64,000 bases of DNA from Kribbella sp. NBC_01245 (lineage in GTDB: Bacteria > Actinomycetota > Actinomycetes > Propionibacteriales > Kribbellaceae), in NCBI RefSeq assembly GCF_036226525.1, contig NZ_CP108487.1, positions 6,634,001 to 6,698,000 of the forward strand, written 5' to 3'. Both the position numbers and the translations under genes were made by a program. The notes under the pieces are model-generated. The model saw only the letters and a list, made by a program, of their open reading frames with translations, made no database searches and was not told the origin of the DNA. Numbering within the stretch: the first letter of the stretch is position 1; each line of letters starts with the position of its first letter. This document shows, one piece after another, positions 25,488-33,749 of the stretch.

Positions 25488-26622
25488 CCCCTCGGGCCCT
25501 TCGCGTGCGGCCGGGCCTGACGCCGAGCCTGGGCCTGAGGTCGAGCCTGGGCCTGAGGTCGAGCCCGGGGCGGCGGTCGGGCCTGGGGCGGAGCGGCGCG
25601 GGCGGTTGCATCCGGCGGTGGCGCGGGTGCGGTCGGCCGTGCGGGAGATGTTGACCGAGCTCCCGCAGGGTACGACGGTGCTGGTCGCCTGCTCGGGTGG
25701 TGCCGACTCGCTCGCCCTCGCGGCGGCGACCGCGTTCGAGGCGCCCAAACTCGGTCTGACCGCTGGTGCCGTCATCGTCGACCACGATCTGCAGGACGGC
25801 TCGGCCGAGGTGGCGTCGAAGGCGGCCGACCAGTGCCGCTCGCTCGGGTTGGACCCGGTCCGGCAGGTCCGGGTCGAGGTCTCCGGTGGCGGTGGACCCG
25901 AGGCGGCCGCCCGGACTGCGCGGTACGACGCGTTGCGCGCCGCCGCCGAAGAACTCGCGGCCGACGTGATCCTGCTGGCCCACACCCGGGACGACCAGGC
26001 CGAAACCGTTCTCCTCGGACTCGCTCGCGGCTCGGGCGCTCGCTCGTTGGCCGGGATGGCGCCGGTCAGCGGGCGATTGCGTAGACCCTTCCTCGACGTC
26101 TCCCGCGGTACGACCGTCGCCGCCTGCCTCGCGTCGGGCCTGACGCCGTGGCACGACCCGCACAACGACGACCCGGCTTATACGCGAGTCCGGGTACGGC
26201 GCGAGGTGCTGCCGGTGCTGGCCGAGGCGCTCGGGCCGGGGGTGACCGAGGCGCTGGCCCGTACGGCGGGGCTGGTTCGGGCGGATGCCGATGCGCTGGA
26301 CGCCCTCGCGGCCGAGCTCACCACGGCCGCGGTCCGACGTACGGGCCCTGAAACCTCCGAAATCGACCCAGCAGGTGGCATCGAAGTGCATTGCGAGATC
26401 GGTGCTCTCGAAACAGAGCACCAGGCACTTCGGACCCGGGTGCTGCGGCAGGCGGCGATCGACGCGGGCTGCCGGGCGACGGACCTGAGCGCGGCCCACG
26501 TGGCGGCAGTGGACGAGCTGATCACCGGCTGGCGCGGGCAGCGCTGGATCGACCTCCCGCAAGGGGTCCGGGCCGTTCGGCGGGCCGGTGCGATCGTGCT
26601 CGGCCAAGGTGTGACAGGCTGA
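25459..26622 (+). CDS. tilS: tRNA(Ile)-lysidine synthetase
   Basis: This enzyme adds lysine to C34 of tRNA-Ile2 so that it reads AUA instead of AUG; it is essential in most bacteria. The PP-loop ATPase motif SGGADS is at residues 80-85. IVDHDL, HTRDDQAETVLLGLARG and RRPFLD complete the N-terminal domain. The C-terminal substrate domain is short. The start is uncertain: ATG 25459 gives 387 residues, but the first 45 include a repetitive PEPGPEVEPGPEVEPG stretch encoded by an 18-bp tandem duplication, and GTG codons near 25619 are alternatives. hpt begins 4 nt after the stop. Confidence 0.92.
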   Translation: MPGSTESTADPSGPSRAAGPDAEPGPEVEPGPEVEPGAAVGPGAERRGRLHPAVARVRSAVREMLTELPQGTTVLVACSGGADSLALAAATAFEAPKLGLTAGAVIVDHDLQDGSAEVASKAADQCRSLGLDPVRQVRVEVSGGGGPEAAARTARYDALRAAAEELAADVILLAHTRDDQAETVLLGLARGSGARSLAGMAPVSGRLRRPFLDVSRGTTVAACLASGLTPWHDPHNDDPAYTRVRVRREVLPVLAEALGPGVTEALARTAGLVRADADALDALAAELTTAAVRRTGPETSEIDPAGGIEVHCEIGALETEHQALRTRVLRQAAIDAGCRATDLSAAHVAAVDELITGWRGQRWIDLPQGVRAVRRAGAIVLGQGVTG

Positions 26623-26626
26623 GCGC

Positions 26627-27178
26627 GTGGATGCGCCTGACATCGATAAAGACCTGACCGAGATCCTCGTCACGGAGGAGCAGATCCTCACCCGGCTGCG
26701 CGAGATGGCCGAGGAGATCGAGCGCGACTACGAGGGCAAGGACCTGCTCGTCGTCGGGGTGCTCAAGGGCGCCGTGATGGTGATGGCCGACCTGGCCCGC
26801 TCGTTCCGCCGGCACGTGGAGATGGACTGGATGGCCGTCTCGTCGTACGGCTCCGGCACCAAGTCCTCCGGTGTGGTCCGGATCCTCAAGGACCTCGACA
26901 CCGACATCACCAACCGGCACGTGCTGATCGTCGAGGACATCATCGACACCGGTCTGACCCTGACCTGGCTGGTCAGCAACCTGCGCTCGCGCAAACCCGC
27001 CTCGGTCGAGATCTGCACCGCCTTCCGCAAGCCCGACGCGGCGAAGATGGCGGTCCCGGTGAAGTACGTCGGCTTCGACCTCCCGGACGAGTTCGTCGTC
27101 GGCTACGGCCTCGACTTCGACGAGAAGTACCGCAACCTCCGCTGCGTCGCCACCCTCGCCCCACACGTCTACTCCTGA
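26627..27178 (+). CDS. hpt: Hypoxanthine phosphoribosyltransferase
   Basis: This 183-residue purine salvage enzyme makes IMP or GMP from hypoxanthine or guanine and PRPP. The PRPP-binding loop VLIVEDIIDTGLT (residues about 103-115), the flexible-loop region SSYGSGTKSSG and the terminal VVGYGLDFDEKYRNL are all conserved. The start is GTG 26627, 4 nt after tilS, a conserved actinobacterial pair. In the usual layout ftsH comes next; here a methyltransferase and a toxin-antitoxin pair intervene. Confidence 0.96.
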   Translation: MDAPDIDKDLTEILVTEEQILTRLREMAEEIERDYEGKDLLVVGVLKGAVMVMADLARSFRRHVEMDWMAVSSYGSGTKSSGVVRILKDLDTDITNRHVLIVEDIIDTGLTLTWLVSNLRSRKPASVEICTAFRKPDAAKMAVPVKYVGFDLPDEFVVGYGLDFDEKYRNLRCVATLAPHVYS

Positions 27179-27181
27179 TCC

Positions 27182-27844
27182 GTGGCCCCGTCCGCGGACG
27201 AGGTCAGGCGCGGCGCGGCCGTCTACAGCCGGGCGCTGCTGACCTGGTACGACCTCTTCGTGCTTGGCCTGGCCTGCCGCTTCGTTTGGCGCGCTCCCCG
27301 GCCGCTGACGCAGGCCGTCTACGACCGGCACGTCAGTGCGAATCACGTCGAGCTGGGACCCGGCACGGGCTACTTCCTGCGCCGGTCGTCCCGGGCGGAC
27401 AACCTGAACCGGCTCGCCCTCGTCGATCTCAATGACCAGGTGCTGACCTACGCGAGTCGGCGCTTGGCGGCCTTCCGGCCCGAGACGTACCAGCGGGACG
27501 TGCTGCGCCCGCTCGACCTCGACGGCGCCCAGTTTGGCTCCGCCGGCCTGAACTTCCTCCTGCACTGCATCCCCGGCACGATCGCTGAGAAGGCCGTCGT
27601 CTTCGACCAACTGGCCGACGTGGTCGAACCAGGCGGCCGCATCTTCGGCAGCACCGTCCTCGGCCCGACCGCCCGCCACAGTTTCGCGGCTCGCCGCCTG
27701 CTCACCCGGCTCAACAAGGCAGGCGTCATGCACAACCGCAACGACACCCTCGACGACCTCACCGACGCACTCGCCGCCCGATTCACCAACTACCGCGTCA
27801 CCCTCCACGGCTCCGTCGCCTACTTCGAGGCAACGCGTCCCTGA
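27182..27844 (+). CDS. Class I SAM-dependent methyltransferase
   Basis: This is a 220-residue cytoplasmic enzyme. The SAM motif is VELGPGTGYFLRR (residues about 57-69), motif II is ALVDLNDQVL, and a late FGSTVLGP fits a Rossmann-like methyltransferase. N-terminal residues 10-45 (YDLFVLGLACRFVWRAP) form a hydrophobic lid seen in small-molecule methyltransferases. The substrate is unknown. The GTG start is 3 nt after the hpt stop, so it is probably expressed from the tilS-hpt operon. It is convergent with the toxin gene, 3 bp apart. Confidence 0.85.
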   Translation: MAPSADEVRRGAAVYSRALLTWYDLFVLGLACRFVWRAPRPLTQAVYDRHVSANHVELGPGTGYFLRRSSRADNLNRLALVDLNDQVLTYASRRLAAFRPETYQRDVLRPLDLDGAQFGSAGLNFLLHCIPGTIAEKAVVFDQLADVVEPGGRIFGSTVLGPTARHSFAARRLLTRLNKAGVMHNRNDTLDDLTDALAARFTNYRVTLHGSVAYFEATRP

Positions 27845-27847
27845 TCC

Positions 27848-28273
27848 CTACGGGCTGTCGCTCCAGTACTGCTGAAGGCGCGCGATCGCCTCGGCCTTGC
27901 TCAAGCCGGCAACATCGCTGTCGGCGAGGCCGACGCGGGTGATCAACAGGTGGACGAGGTCGGCCGGCAAAGCCTCGGCCGGAATCTTGGGCCCGCCGCG
28001 ATCGGGCTTCTTGCCGTCCTGGACGCATGCCCAGAAGGTGGCCTCGTCCACCTTCAACTGGTCGCGCAGGATGTGCTTCCAGATCGCGGGCCCGTAGTCG
28101 CTGTTGTCGACGGGGTGGGAGATCCGGGTCCTCGCGACCGTGCCGTCGGCGAACGTGAGTTCATAGGTGACGTGGTGAGTGCCGGTTCGCCCGCGAGCGT
28201 CCCGGACTCGCTGCCAGCCTTCGGTTTCGCAGAACTGTGCGTGGTCCTGCCGGGTCGGCGGAGGCCAGGTCAC
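27848..28273 (-). CDS. Putative toxin of a type II toxin-antitoxin system
   Basis: This 141-residue protein is of a type usually annotated as a cytotoxic translational repressor of a toxin-antitoxin system. It has the recurrent N-terminal TWPPPTRQDHAQFC, followed by WQRVRDARGRTGTHHVTYEL, TRISHPVD and IWKHILRDQLKV. It is larger than RelE, and I cannot identify catalytic residues. The GTG start overlaps the antitoxin stop by 4 bp (GTGA), so the two are translationally coupled. The ribonuclease activity implied by the name is an inference from annotation habit. Confidence 0.7.
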   Translation of the reverse strand: MTWPPPTRQDHAQFCETEGWQRVRDARGRTGTHHVTYELTFADGTVARTRISHPVDNSDYGPAIWKHILRDQLKVDEATFWACVQDGKKPDRGGPKIPAEALPADLVHLLITRVGLADSDVAGLSKAEAIARLQQYWSDSP

Positions 28274-28686
28274 GCTGCCTCCGCGACAAGCCAGTCGTGC
28301 AACTGCTCGTCATCGCTGAGGGCGATCAGCTGGACCAGACCCCAGTTCTCCCGGTGGTTCGGCGCATCGACCAGACGCTCCTGCCAGTCCTCGCTGTACT
28401 CGCGAAGGGCCTCGATCATCTCGGTGATCGCTTCTTCGAAGGTGGCGCCGTCCGCCGCGAGCGGCAGACCTGGAATGAAGATCGACCAACCTCTGCCCTC
28501 TGGAACCACTTGTGCGCGCGAGGGAATGAGGGAGGACAGGAAATGGCGAAGCCGCACCACGTCGACCACGGCCGCCTTCATCGCGTCCCGGCGGACTGTC
28601 GCGACTCGCCCCGCCTCGGCCGCGTCGAGCAGATCTTTGAGATGGGCGCGGGCATCCGTGTAGTTGTCGTACTCCGCTTTCACCAT
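28270..28686 (-). CDS. Putative antitoxin (prevent-host-death type)
   Basis: This is a 138-residue protein. The N-terminus, YDNYTDARAHLKDLLDAAEAGRVATVRR, matches the Phd/YefM DNA-binding antitoxin pattern (short helix, dimer strand). The rest (WSIFIPGLPLAADGATFEEAITEMIEALREY) looks like a HicB-type domain, making a compound antitoxin. The ATG at 28686 is chosen over an upstream ATG at 28731 because that extension would be read through the operator-like direct repeats. It precedes and overlaps the toxin gene, the usual order for self-repressing modules. Confidence 0.72.
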   Translation of the reverse strand: MVKAEYDNYTDARAHLKDLLDAAEAGRVATVRRDAMKAAVVDVVRLRHFLSSLIPSRAQVVPEGRGWSIFIPGLPLAADGATFEEAITEMIEALREYSEDWQERLVDAPNHRENWGLVQLIALSDDEQLHDWLVAEAA

Positions 28687-28709
28687 GGCAGCCAGTCTGC
28701 TCGGGATGG

Positions 28710-28736
28710 TCAAGTACGTCAAGTACGTCAAGTACT
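28710..28736 (-). promoter_or_regulatory. Triple 9-bp direct repeat in the antitoxin promoter
   Basis: TCAAGTACG occurs three times head to tail (28710, 28719, 28728; the last base of the third copy differs). On the minus strand this gives three TTGAC elements at 9-bp spacing, 24-50 bp upstream of the antitoxin ATG. It is a likely autoregulatory operator overlapping the -35. Confidence 0.7.
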
Positions 28737-28890
28737 TGGCTCAGGCTAGTCGGTCGAAAGGGGCCGTGAAGGGTCTGGTGAGGGCGGAGTTGGTGACAGG
28801 CTGTAGACAGGGTCGTACCGTCGTTCGGTGACCCTCGTGGTGGGCAGGCTTGCGCGACACGAGACACTTGGAGCGGTGTTACCGTCTCAA

Positions 28891-28905
28891 GCCCGTTCGA
28901 CGGGC
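28891..28905. promoter_or_regulatory. Small hairpin in the ftsH leader
   Basis: GCCCG-TTCGA-CGGGC lies 38 nt before the ftsH ATG. An AGGAGG at 28916-28921 follows but is 21 nt from the start, an unusually long spacing. The rest of the 28737-28942 gap shows nothing else clear. Confidence 0.35.
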
Positions 28906-28942
28906 CTGCTGAGCTAGGAGGGACGGGGCGAAAGCCTCGATC

Positions 28943-30958
28943 ATGGACGTGAAGCGAATCTTCCGCGGACCCCTGTTCTGGATCGTGGTCGCCTTCTTCG
29001 GCGTACTGGTGATCGGACAGGTCCTGACCGGCTCAACCGGGTACAAGTCAGTCCCCACCGGCGAGGTCGTGCAGACCATCACCACCGGAACGGGCATCAA
29101 ATCGATCACGCTGATCGATCCCGACCAGGAGATCCGGGTCGAGAAGACCGACGGGACGAAGGTCCGGGCGCACTGGGTGGACGGTCAGGCCGCGAGCCTG
29201 AGCACCGCGATCCAGAAGCTCTACACGGACAAGAAGATCGAGCGGTACGACGTGGAGAACCCGAAGCCGAGCTTCATCCGGCAGGTGTTCTCGATGTTGA
29301 TCCCGTTCCTTCTGATCGCCGTGATCTTCATCTTCCTGATGAACTCGATGCAGGGTGGCGGCTCGCGGGTGATGAGCTTCGCCAAGTCGAAGGCCAAGCT
29401 GATCACCAAGGACACCCCGAAGACGACCTTCGCGGACGTGGCCGGGTGTGACGAGGCGATCGAGGAGCTCGGCGAGATCAAGGAGTTCCTCCAGGAGCCG
29501 GGCAAGTTCCAGGCCGTCGGCGCCAAGATCCCGAAGGGCGTCCTGCTGTACGGCCAGCCCGGTACGGGTAAGACGCTGCTGGCCCGGGCCGTCGCCGGTG
29601 AGGCCGAGGTGCCGTTCTACTCGATCTCCGGTTCGGACTTCGTCGAGATGTTCGTCGGTGTCGGCGCCTCCCGCGTCCGGGACCTGTTCGAGCAGGCCAA
29701 GACCAACGCGCCCGCGATCGTCTTCATCGACGAGATCGACGCCGTCGGCCGGCACCGGGGCGCGGGCCTCGGTGGTGGGCACGACGAGCGTGAGCAGACG
29801 CTGAACCAGCTGCTGGTCGAGATGGACGGCTTCGACGTGCGCGGCGGCGTCATCCTGATCGCAGCCACCAACCGGCCCGACGTACTGGACCCGGCGCTGC
29901 TGCGCCCGGGCCGGTTCGACCGCCAGATCGCCGTGGACGCGCCGGACCTGCCGGGGCGCGAGCAGATCCTGAAGGTGCACTCGCGCGGCAAGCCGATCTC
30001 GGAGGACGCGGACCTTCGCGCCGTCGCCCGCCGTACGCCGGGCTTCACCGGTGCCGACCTGGCCAACGTGCTTAACGAGGCGGCCCTGCTGACCGCCCGG
30101 CTGAACCGGACCCAGATCGACAAGAATGCGCTGGACGAGGCGATCGACCGCGTCATCGCCGGGCCGCAGCGCCGTACCAGGCTGATGAGCGACAAGGAGA
30201 AGGTCCTCACGGCGTACCACGAGGGTGGTCACGCGCTGGTCGCGGCGGCACTGCCGCATAGCGATCCGGTGCACAAGGTGACGATCCTGCCGCGCGGCCG
30301 GGCCCTCGGTTACACGATGGTCCTGCCGGACGAGGACAAGTACTCGACCACCCGGTCGGAGATGCTGGACAAGCTGGCCTACATGCTCGGTGGCCGCGCC
30401 GCCGAGGAGATGGTCTTCCACGACCCGACCACCGGTGCCAGCAACGACATCGAGAAGGCCACCGCACTGGCCCGCGCGATGGTCACGCAGTACGGCATGA
30501 CCGAGCGGCTCGGTGCGATCAAGTTCGGCCAGGACACCGGTGAGCCGTTCCTGGGCCGCGATCTGGGCAGCCAGCGCAACTACTCCGAGGAGATCGCCGC
30601 GGCGGTCGACGAAGAGGTCGGCAAGCTGATCCTGAACGCGCACCAGGAGGCGTTCGACATCCTGGTGGACAACCGGACCGTGCTGGACACGCTGGTCGAG
30701 GAGCTGCTCGAGAAGGAGACGCTCGACAAGGCCGAGATCGCTCGCGTCTTCGAGCCGATTCGCAAGCGCGACCCGCGTCCGTCCTGGACCGGCTCGTCCT
30801 CGCGAGTGCCGTCGCAGCAGCCGCCGGTGATGCCGGTGCAGAACCGCGGCGAGCAGAACGGCTCCCTGTCCGACGTGATCCCGGGTGGATCGATCGGGCC
30901 CGACGAGGGCGTCCGGCCGCCGGACTACGGCACCGGTCCGACCCCGCCGGTGGAGTAG
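28943..30958 (+). CDS. ftsH: ATP-dependent zinc metalloprotease FtsH
   Basis: This 671-residue membrane protease degrades misassembled membrane proteins and selected regulators. It has an N-terminal membrane helix (residues 10-30), an extracytoplasmic domain and a second helix (116-133). The AAA+ module has Walker A GQPGTGKT (204-211), FIDEIDAVG, and the second-region RPGRFDR. The peptidase zinc motif is HEGGH at 426-430. The Pro-rich C-terminal tail (about residues 610-671) is disordered. The folE ATG directly follows the stop. This is the head of the conserved ftsH-folate cluster. Confidence 0.97.
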   Translation: MDVKRIFRGPLFWIVVAFFGVLVIGQVLTGSTGYKSVPTGEVVQTITTGTGIKSITLIDPDQEIRVEKTDGTKVRAHWVDGQAASLSTAIQKLYTDKKIERYDVENPKPSFIRQVFSMLIPFLLIAVIFIFLMNSMQGGGSRVMSFAKSKAKLITKDTPKTTFADVAGCDEAIEELGEIKEFLQEPGKFQAVGAKIPKGVLLYGQPGTGKTLLARAVAGEAEVPFYSISGSDFVEMFVGVGASRVRDLFEQAKTNAPAIVFIDEIDAVGRHRGAGLGGGHDEREQTLNQLLVEMDGFDVRGGVILIAATNRPDVLDPALLRPGRFDRQIAVDAPDLPGREQILKVHSRGKPISEDADLRAVARRTPGFTGADLANVLNEAALLTARLNRTQIDKNALDEAIDRVIAGPQRRTRLMSDKEKVLTAYHEGGHALVAAALPHSDPVHKVTILPRGRALGYTMVLPDEDKYSTTRSEMLDKLAYMLGGRAAEEMVFHDPTTGASNDIEKATALARAMVTQYGMTERLGAIKFGQDTGEPFLGRDLGSQRNYSEEIAAAVDEEVGKLILNAHQEAFDILVDNRTVLDTLVEELLEKETLDKAEIARVFEPIRKRDPRPSWTGSSSRVPSQQPPVMPVQNRGEQNGSLSDVIPGGSIGPDEGVRPPDYGTGPTPPVE

Positions 30959-31531
30959 ATGACGAAGCCGGATTTCGACTACGAGCGCGCCGAGCGGGCC
31001 GTCCGTGAGTTGCTCTCCGCGATCGGGGAGGACCCCGATCGCGAAGGCCTCAAGGAGACGCCCGCCCGGGTCGCCCGGTCGTACGCCGAGATGACCTCGG
31101 GTCTCGACATGCGGGCCGAGGACGTTCTGACCACCACGTTCGAGCTCGGTCATGACGAGATGATCCTGGTCAAGGACATCGAGGTCTGGTCGATGTGCGA
31201 GCACCACCTGGTGCCGTTCACCGGCGTCGCCCACGTCGGCTACATCCCTGGTACGGATGGCCGGATCACCGGTCTGTCGAAGCTCGCCCGCCTCGTCGAC
31301 CTGTATGCCAAGCGCCCGCAGGTGCAGGAGCGTCTCACCACTCAGGTGGCGGAATCCCTGGTGGAGTTGCTGAAACCACGCGGCGTGATCGTCGTGATCG
31401 AGTGTGAGCATCTCTGCATGACGATGCGTGGTGTGCGTAAGCCCGGCGCGAAGACAATTACTTCCGCCGTTCGTGGGCAGTTGCGCAATCCGGTCACCAG
31501 GGCCGAAGCTATGAGCCTGATCGTCGGCTGA
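30959..31531 (+). CDS. folE: GTP cyclohydrolase I
   Basis: This 190-residue enzyme catalyses the first step of folate synthesis, GTP to 7,8-dihydroneopterin triphosphate. Conserved are the zinc Cys/His residues in MCEHHLVPF and CEHLCMTMRG, with HVGYIPG and GLSKLARLVD. The length is standard. Its ATG abuts the ftsH stop, so translation is coupled. Unlike the compact Mycobacterium arrangement, the next folate gene, folP, is separated from it by a secreted serine protease gene. Confidence 0.97.
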   Translation: MTKPDFDYERAERAVRELLSAIGEDPDREGLKETPARVARSYAEMTSGLDMRAEDVLTTTFELGHDEMILVKDIEVWSMCEHHLVPFTGVAHVGYIPGTDGRITGLSKLARLVDLYAKRPQVQERLTTQVAESLVELLKPRGVIVVIECEHLCMTMRGVRKPGAKTITSAVRGQLRNPVTRAEAMSLIVG

Positions 31532-31639
31532 CGAAAGCCCTGGCGTCGACGGAAATCTCCCGCTACCATCCATAGACATTCTGTGGCGAAACGAATACTT
31601 TCCGTAGCGGCGCTTGTGCGTCATCGTGAGGAGGAAGGT

Positions 31640-32785
31640 ATGACAGTGCGCTCTCAGCGCCTGCGGTTCGGAGTCATCTCGTTCACTGGATTCATCGCCC
31701 TGGCCGCAGCCGGACTGGTCGCGGCCAACGGAGCCCAGGCGAACCAGACCGCCGACCCGGTCGTCCCGTCGATTCCCGGCGTGGACCAGCTACAGCGGCG
31801 CACGCTCAAGGCCGTCGGCCTGGAGAAGCAGCTTGGCGGCAACACCCTCGGTAGTTACATCGATCGCTCGACCGGCCGGATCGTGGTGGCGGTATCGGAC
31901 GCCGCCAGCGCCGACGCCGTGCGCCGGTCCGGTGCGGTGCCGAAGCTCGTGAAGTACACCGCGGCCCAGCTCGGCACGGTGAAGACCCGTCTCGACGGCC
32001 TAGCGGCGACATCCAGTGCCGGTCAGGTGCGGTCCTGGTACGTCGACCCGGCCACTGGCACCGTCGTGGTCAAGGTGACCGCCGGCGCCAAGGACGCGGC
32101 CACCCAGCGGTTCCTGAAGCAGGCCAGGGCCTTCGGCTCCAAGGTCAGCGTCAAGCCCGCTTACGGCAAGGTCCGCACCACCGCCGATCTGCTCGGCGGC
32201 CAGCAGGTCAACATGAGCAACGGGTACCTGTGCTCGCTGGGCTTCAACGCCCGGACGTCCACCGGCGCCCGCATCTTCATCACGGCAGGCCATTGCGCCC
32301 AGGGCCGCCCGACCTTCTCCCGCAACGGAGTGGTCATCGGTAGCACTAGGTCGATGTCCTTCCCAGGCAACGACTACGCCGCGGTGAACATCACCAACAG
32401 CAGCTGGACCCAGCGTGGTCTGGTGGAGCGCTGGAGCGGTACCGATGTGCCGGTCCGCGGTTACAGCAGCGCGCCCGTGGGTTCGCCGTTGTGCAAGTCC
32501 GGCCGCACCACCCAGTGGACCTGCGGCGTGATCGTGGCGAAGAACGTTTCCGTGAACTACGGCGACGGCGACATTGTCAGCGGCCTCTACGAGCACAGCG
32601 CGTGTGTCGAGGGTGGTGACTCTGGCGGTGCCAACCTTTCCGGCAACTACGCCCAGGGTGTCACCAGCGGCGCGGGGCTGGTCGGAGGCCTTTGCCTGGA
32701 GAAGTACGGGCAGCAGAACGAGTCCTTCTCCCAACCGATCGGTGAGGCGCTGTCCGCTAGCGGCGCCTCATTGGTGCTGGGTTAG
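31640..32785 (+). CDS. Secreted S1 family serine protease (streptogrisin/alpha-lytic-like)
   Basis: This 381-residue preproprotein has a signal peptide (about residues 10-35), a propeptide (36-190) and a mature chymotrypsin-fold domain. The catalytic triad is visible: His218 (TAGHC), Asp245 (GNDYAAV) and Ser328 (GGDSGG). Cysteines near the His and Ser match conserved disulfides. The ATG at 31640 has a strong GAGGAGGAAGG; an upstream in-frame ATG at 31583 would precede it with a charged non-signal stretch. It lies between folE and folP, where it has no metabolic link, so it is probably an insertion into the cluster. Confidence 0.93.
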   Translation: MTVRSQRLRFGVISFTGFIALAAAGLVAANGAQANQTADPVVPSIPGVDQLQRRTLKAVGLEKQLGGNTLGSYIDRSTGRIVVAVSDAASADAVRRSGAVPKLVKYTAAQLGTVKTRLDGLAATSSAGQVRSWYVDPATGTVVVKVTAGAKDAATQRFLKQARAFGSKVSVKPAYGKVRTTADLLGGQQVNMSNGYLCSLGFNARTSTGARIFITAGHCAQGRPTFSRNGVVIGSTRSMSFPGNDYAAVNITNSSWTQRGLVERWSGTDVPVRGYSSAPVGSPLCKSGRTTQWTCGVIVAKNVSVNYGDGDIVSGLYEHSACVEGGDSGGANLSGNYAQGVTSGAGLVGGLCLEKYGQQNESFSQPIGEALSASGASLVLG

Positions 32786-32831
32786 CAGCCGTCGGCGGGC
32801 AGCCGGCGATTGATGGGGGCCCAGGCACCTA

Positions 32832-32886
32832 GGTGGGGCAGTTCGTGAAATGGCCACTACGGTGGTCGCGTGCGAACTGCCCCACC
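32832..32886. promoter_or_regulatory. 14-bp inverted repeat bracketing the folP promoter and start
   Basis: GGTGGGGCAGTTCG (32832-32845) and CGAACTGCCCCACC (32873-32886) are perfect complements. Between them are the -10 box TACGGT (32858-32863) and, 6 nt later, the folP GTG at 32870. An inner pair, GGCCAC/GTGGTC, lies in the loop. It is a possible two-site operator or a start-site hairpin. Confidence 0.65.
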
Positions 32887-33727
32887 AACTAACGTTCACG
32901 GCCTTCCCACGCCCGGCAGATGCCTGGTGATGGGCGTCGTCAACGTGACCCCCGATTCCTTCTCCGACGGCGGCGAGTGGTTCGAACCCGCCGCCGCCAT
33001 CAAGCACGGCCACGAGTTGCTGGCGGAGGGCGCGGACCTGCTCGACGTCGGTGGCGAGTCCACCCGGCCCGGCGCCGTGCGGCCCACGCCCGCTGAGGAA
33101 CTACGCCGCGTCATTCCGGTGCTCGAGGCGCTCGCGCCCACTGGCGCCGTACTGTCGATCGACACGATGCGGGCCGACGTGGCCGCACTGGCCCTCGACG
33201 CGGGCGCCTCGATGGTGAACGACGTGTCCGGCGGACTGGCCGATCCGGACATGCTGCCGCTGGTGGCCGAGCGGAAGGTGCCGTACGTCTGCATGCATTG
33301 GCGGGGTCATTCCGTGGACATGCAGGACCGCGCGTCGTACGGCGATGTGGTGGCGGAGGTCATCGCCGAGCTCCGCTTGCGGATCGACGCGATAGCCGCC
33401 GCGGGAATCGACTTGAACCGGGTGGCGTTGGACCCGGGTCTGGGGTTCGCGAAGAACGCCGGGCACAACTGGGAGATCTTGCGCCGGTTGCCCGAGTTCG
33501 CCGTACTGGAGATGCCTTTGCTGATCGGCGCCTCCCGGAAGGCGTTCCTGGGTAGGCTGCTCGCCGACGCGGCAACCGGCGCGCCACGTCCCGCCGTACA
33601 ACGTGATGATGCGAGTGCGGCGGTATCGGCGCTCGCGGCGGCGGCAGGCGCGTGGTGTGTGCGAGCACACGCGGTCGCGGCCAGTGCGGATGCGGTGCGA
33701 GTGGCGGCCCGATGGGGCATAACGTGA
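32870..33727 (+). CDS. folP: Dihydropteroate synthase
   Basis: This 285-residue TIM-barrel enzyme joins dihydropterin pyrophosphate with p-aminobenzoate and is the sulfonamide target. Signatures are MGVVNVTPDSFSDGG (residues about 22-36), GGESTRPGA, the central VNDVSGG and the C-terminal GASRKAFLG. The start is GTG 32870, only 6 nt after a TACGGT -10 box, so it is leaderless and transcribed separately from folE. It begins a tight run with the NTF2-like gene, folB and folK. Confidence 0.96.
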   Translation: MRTAPPTNVHGLPTPGRCLVMGVVNVTPDSFSDGGEWFEPAAAIKHGHELLAEGADLLDVGGESTRPGAVRPTPAEELRRVIPVLEALAPTGAVLSIDTMRADVAALALDAGASMVNDVSGGLADPDMLPLVAERKVPYVCMHWRGHSVDMQDRASYGDVVAEVIAELRLRIDAIAAAGIDLNRVALDPGLGFAKNAGHNWEILRRLPEFAVLEMPLLIGASRKAFLGRLLADAATGAPRPAVQRDDASAAVSALAAAAGAWCVRAHAVAASADAVRVAARWGIT

Positions 33728-33749
33728 GGAACGAGGACATGGGGAATGG

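Noticed and set aside
29048..31624. 858-residue open frame antisense to ftsH-folE
   Set aside because: It is a high-GC shadow of the real genes: no domain, His/Arg/Asp-rich composition and no ribosome site.
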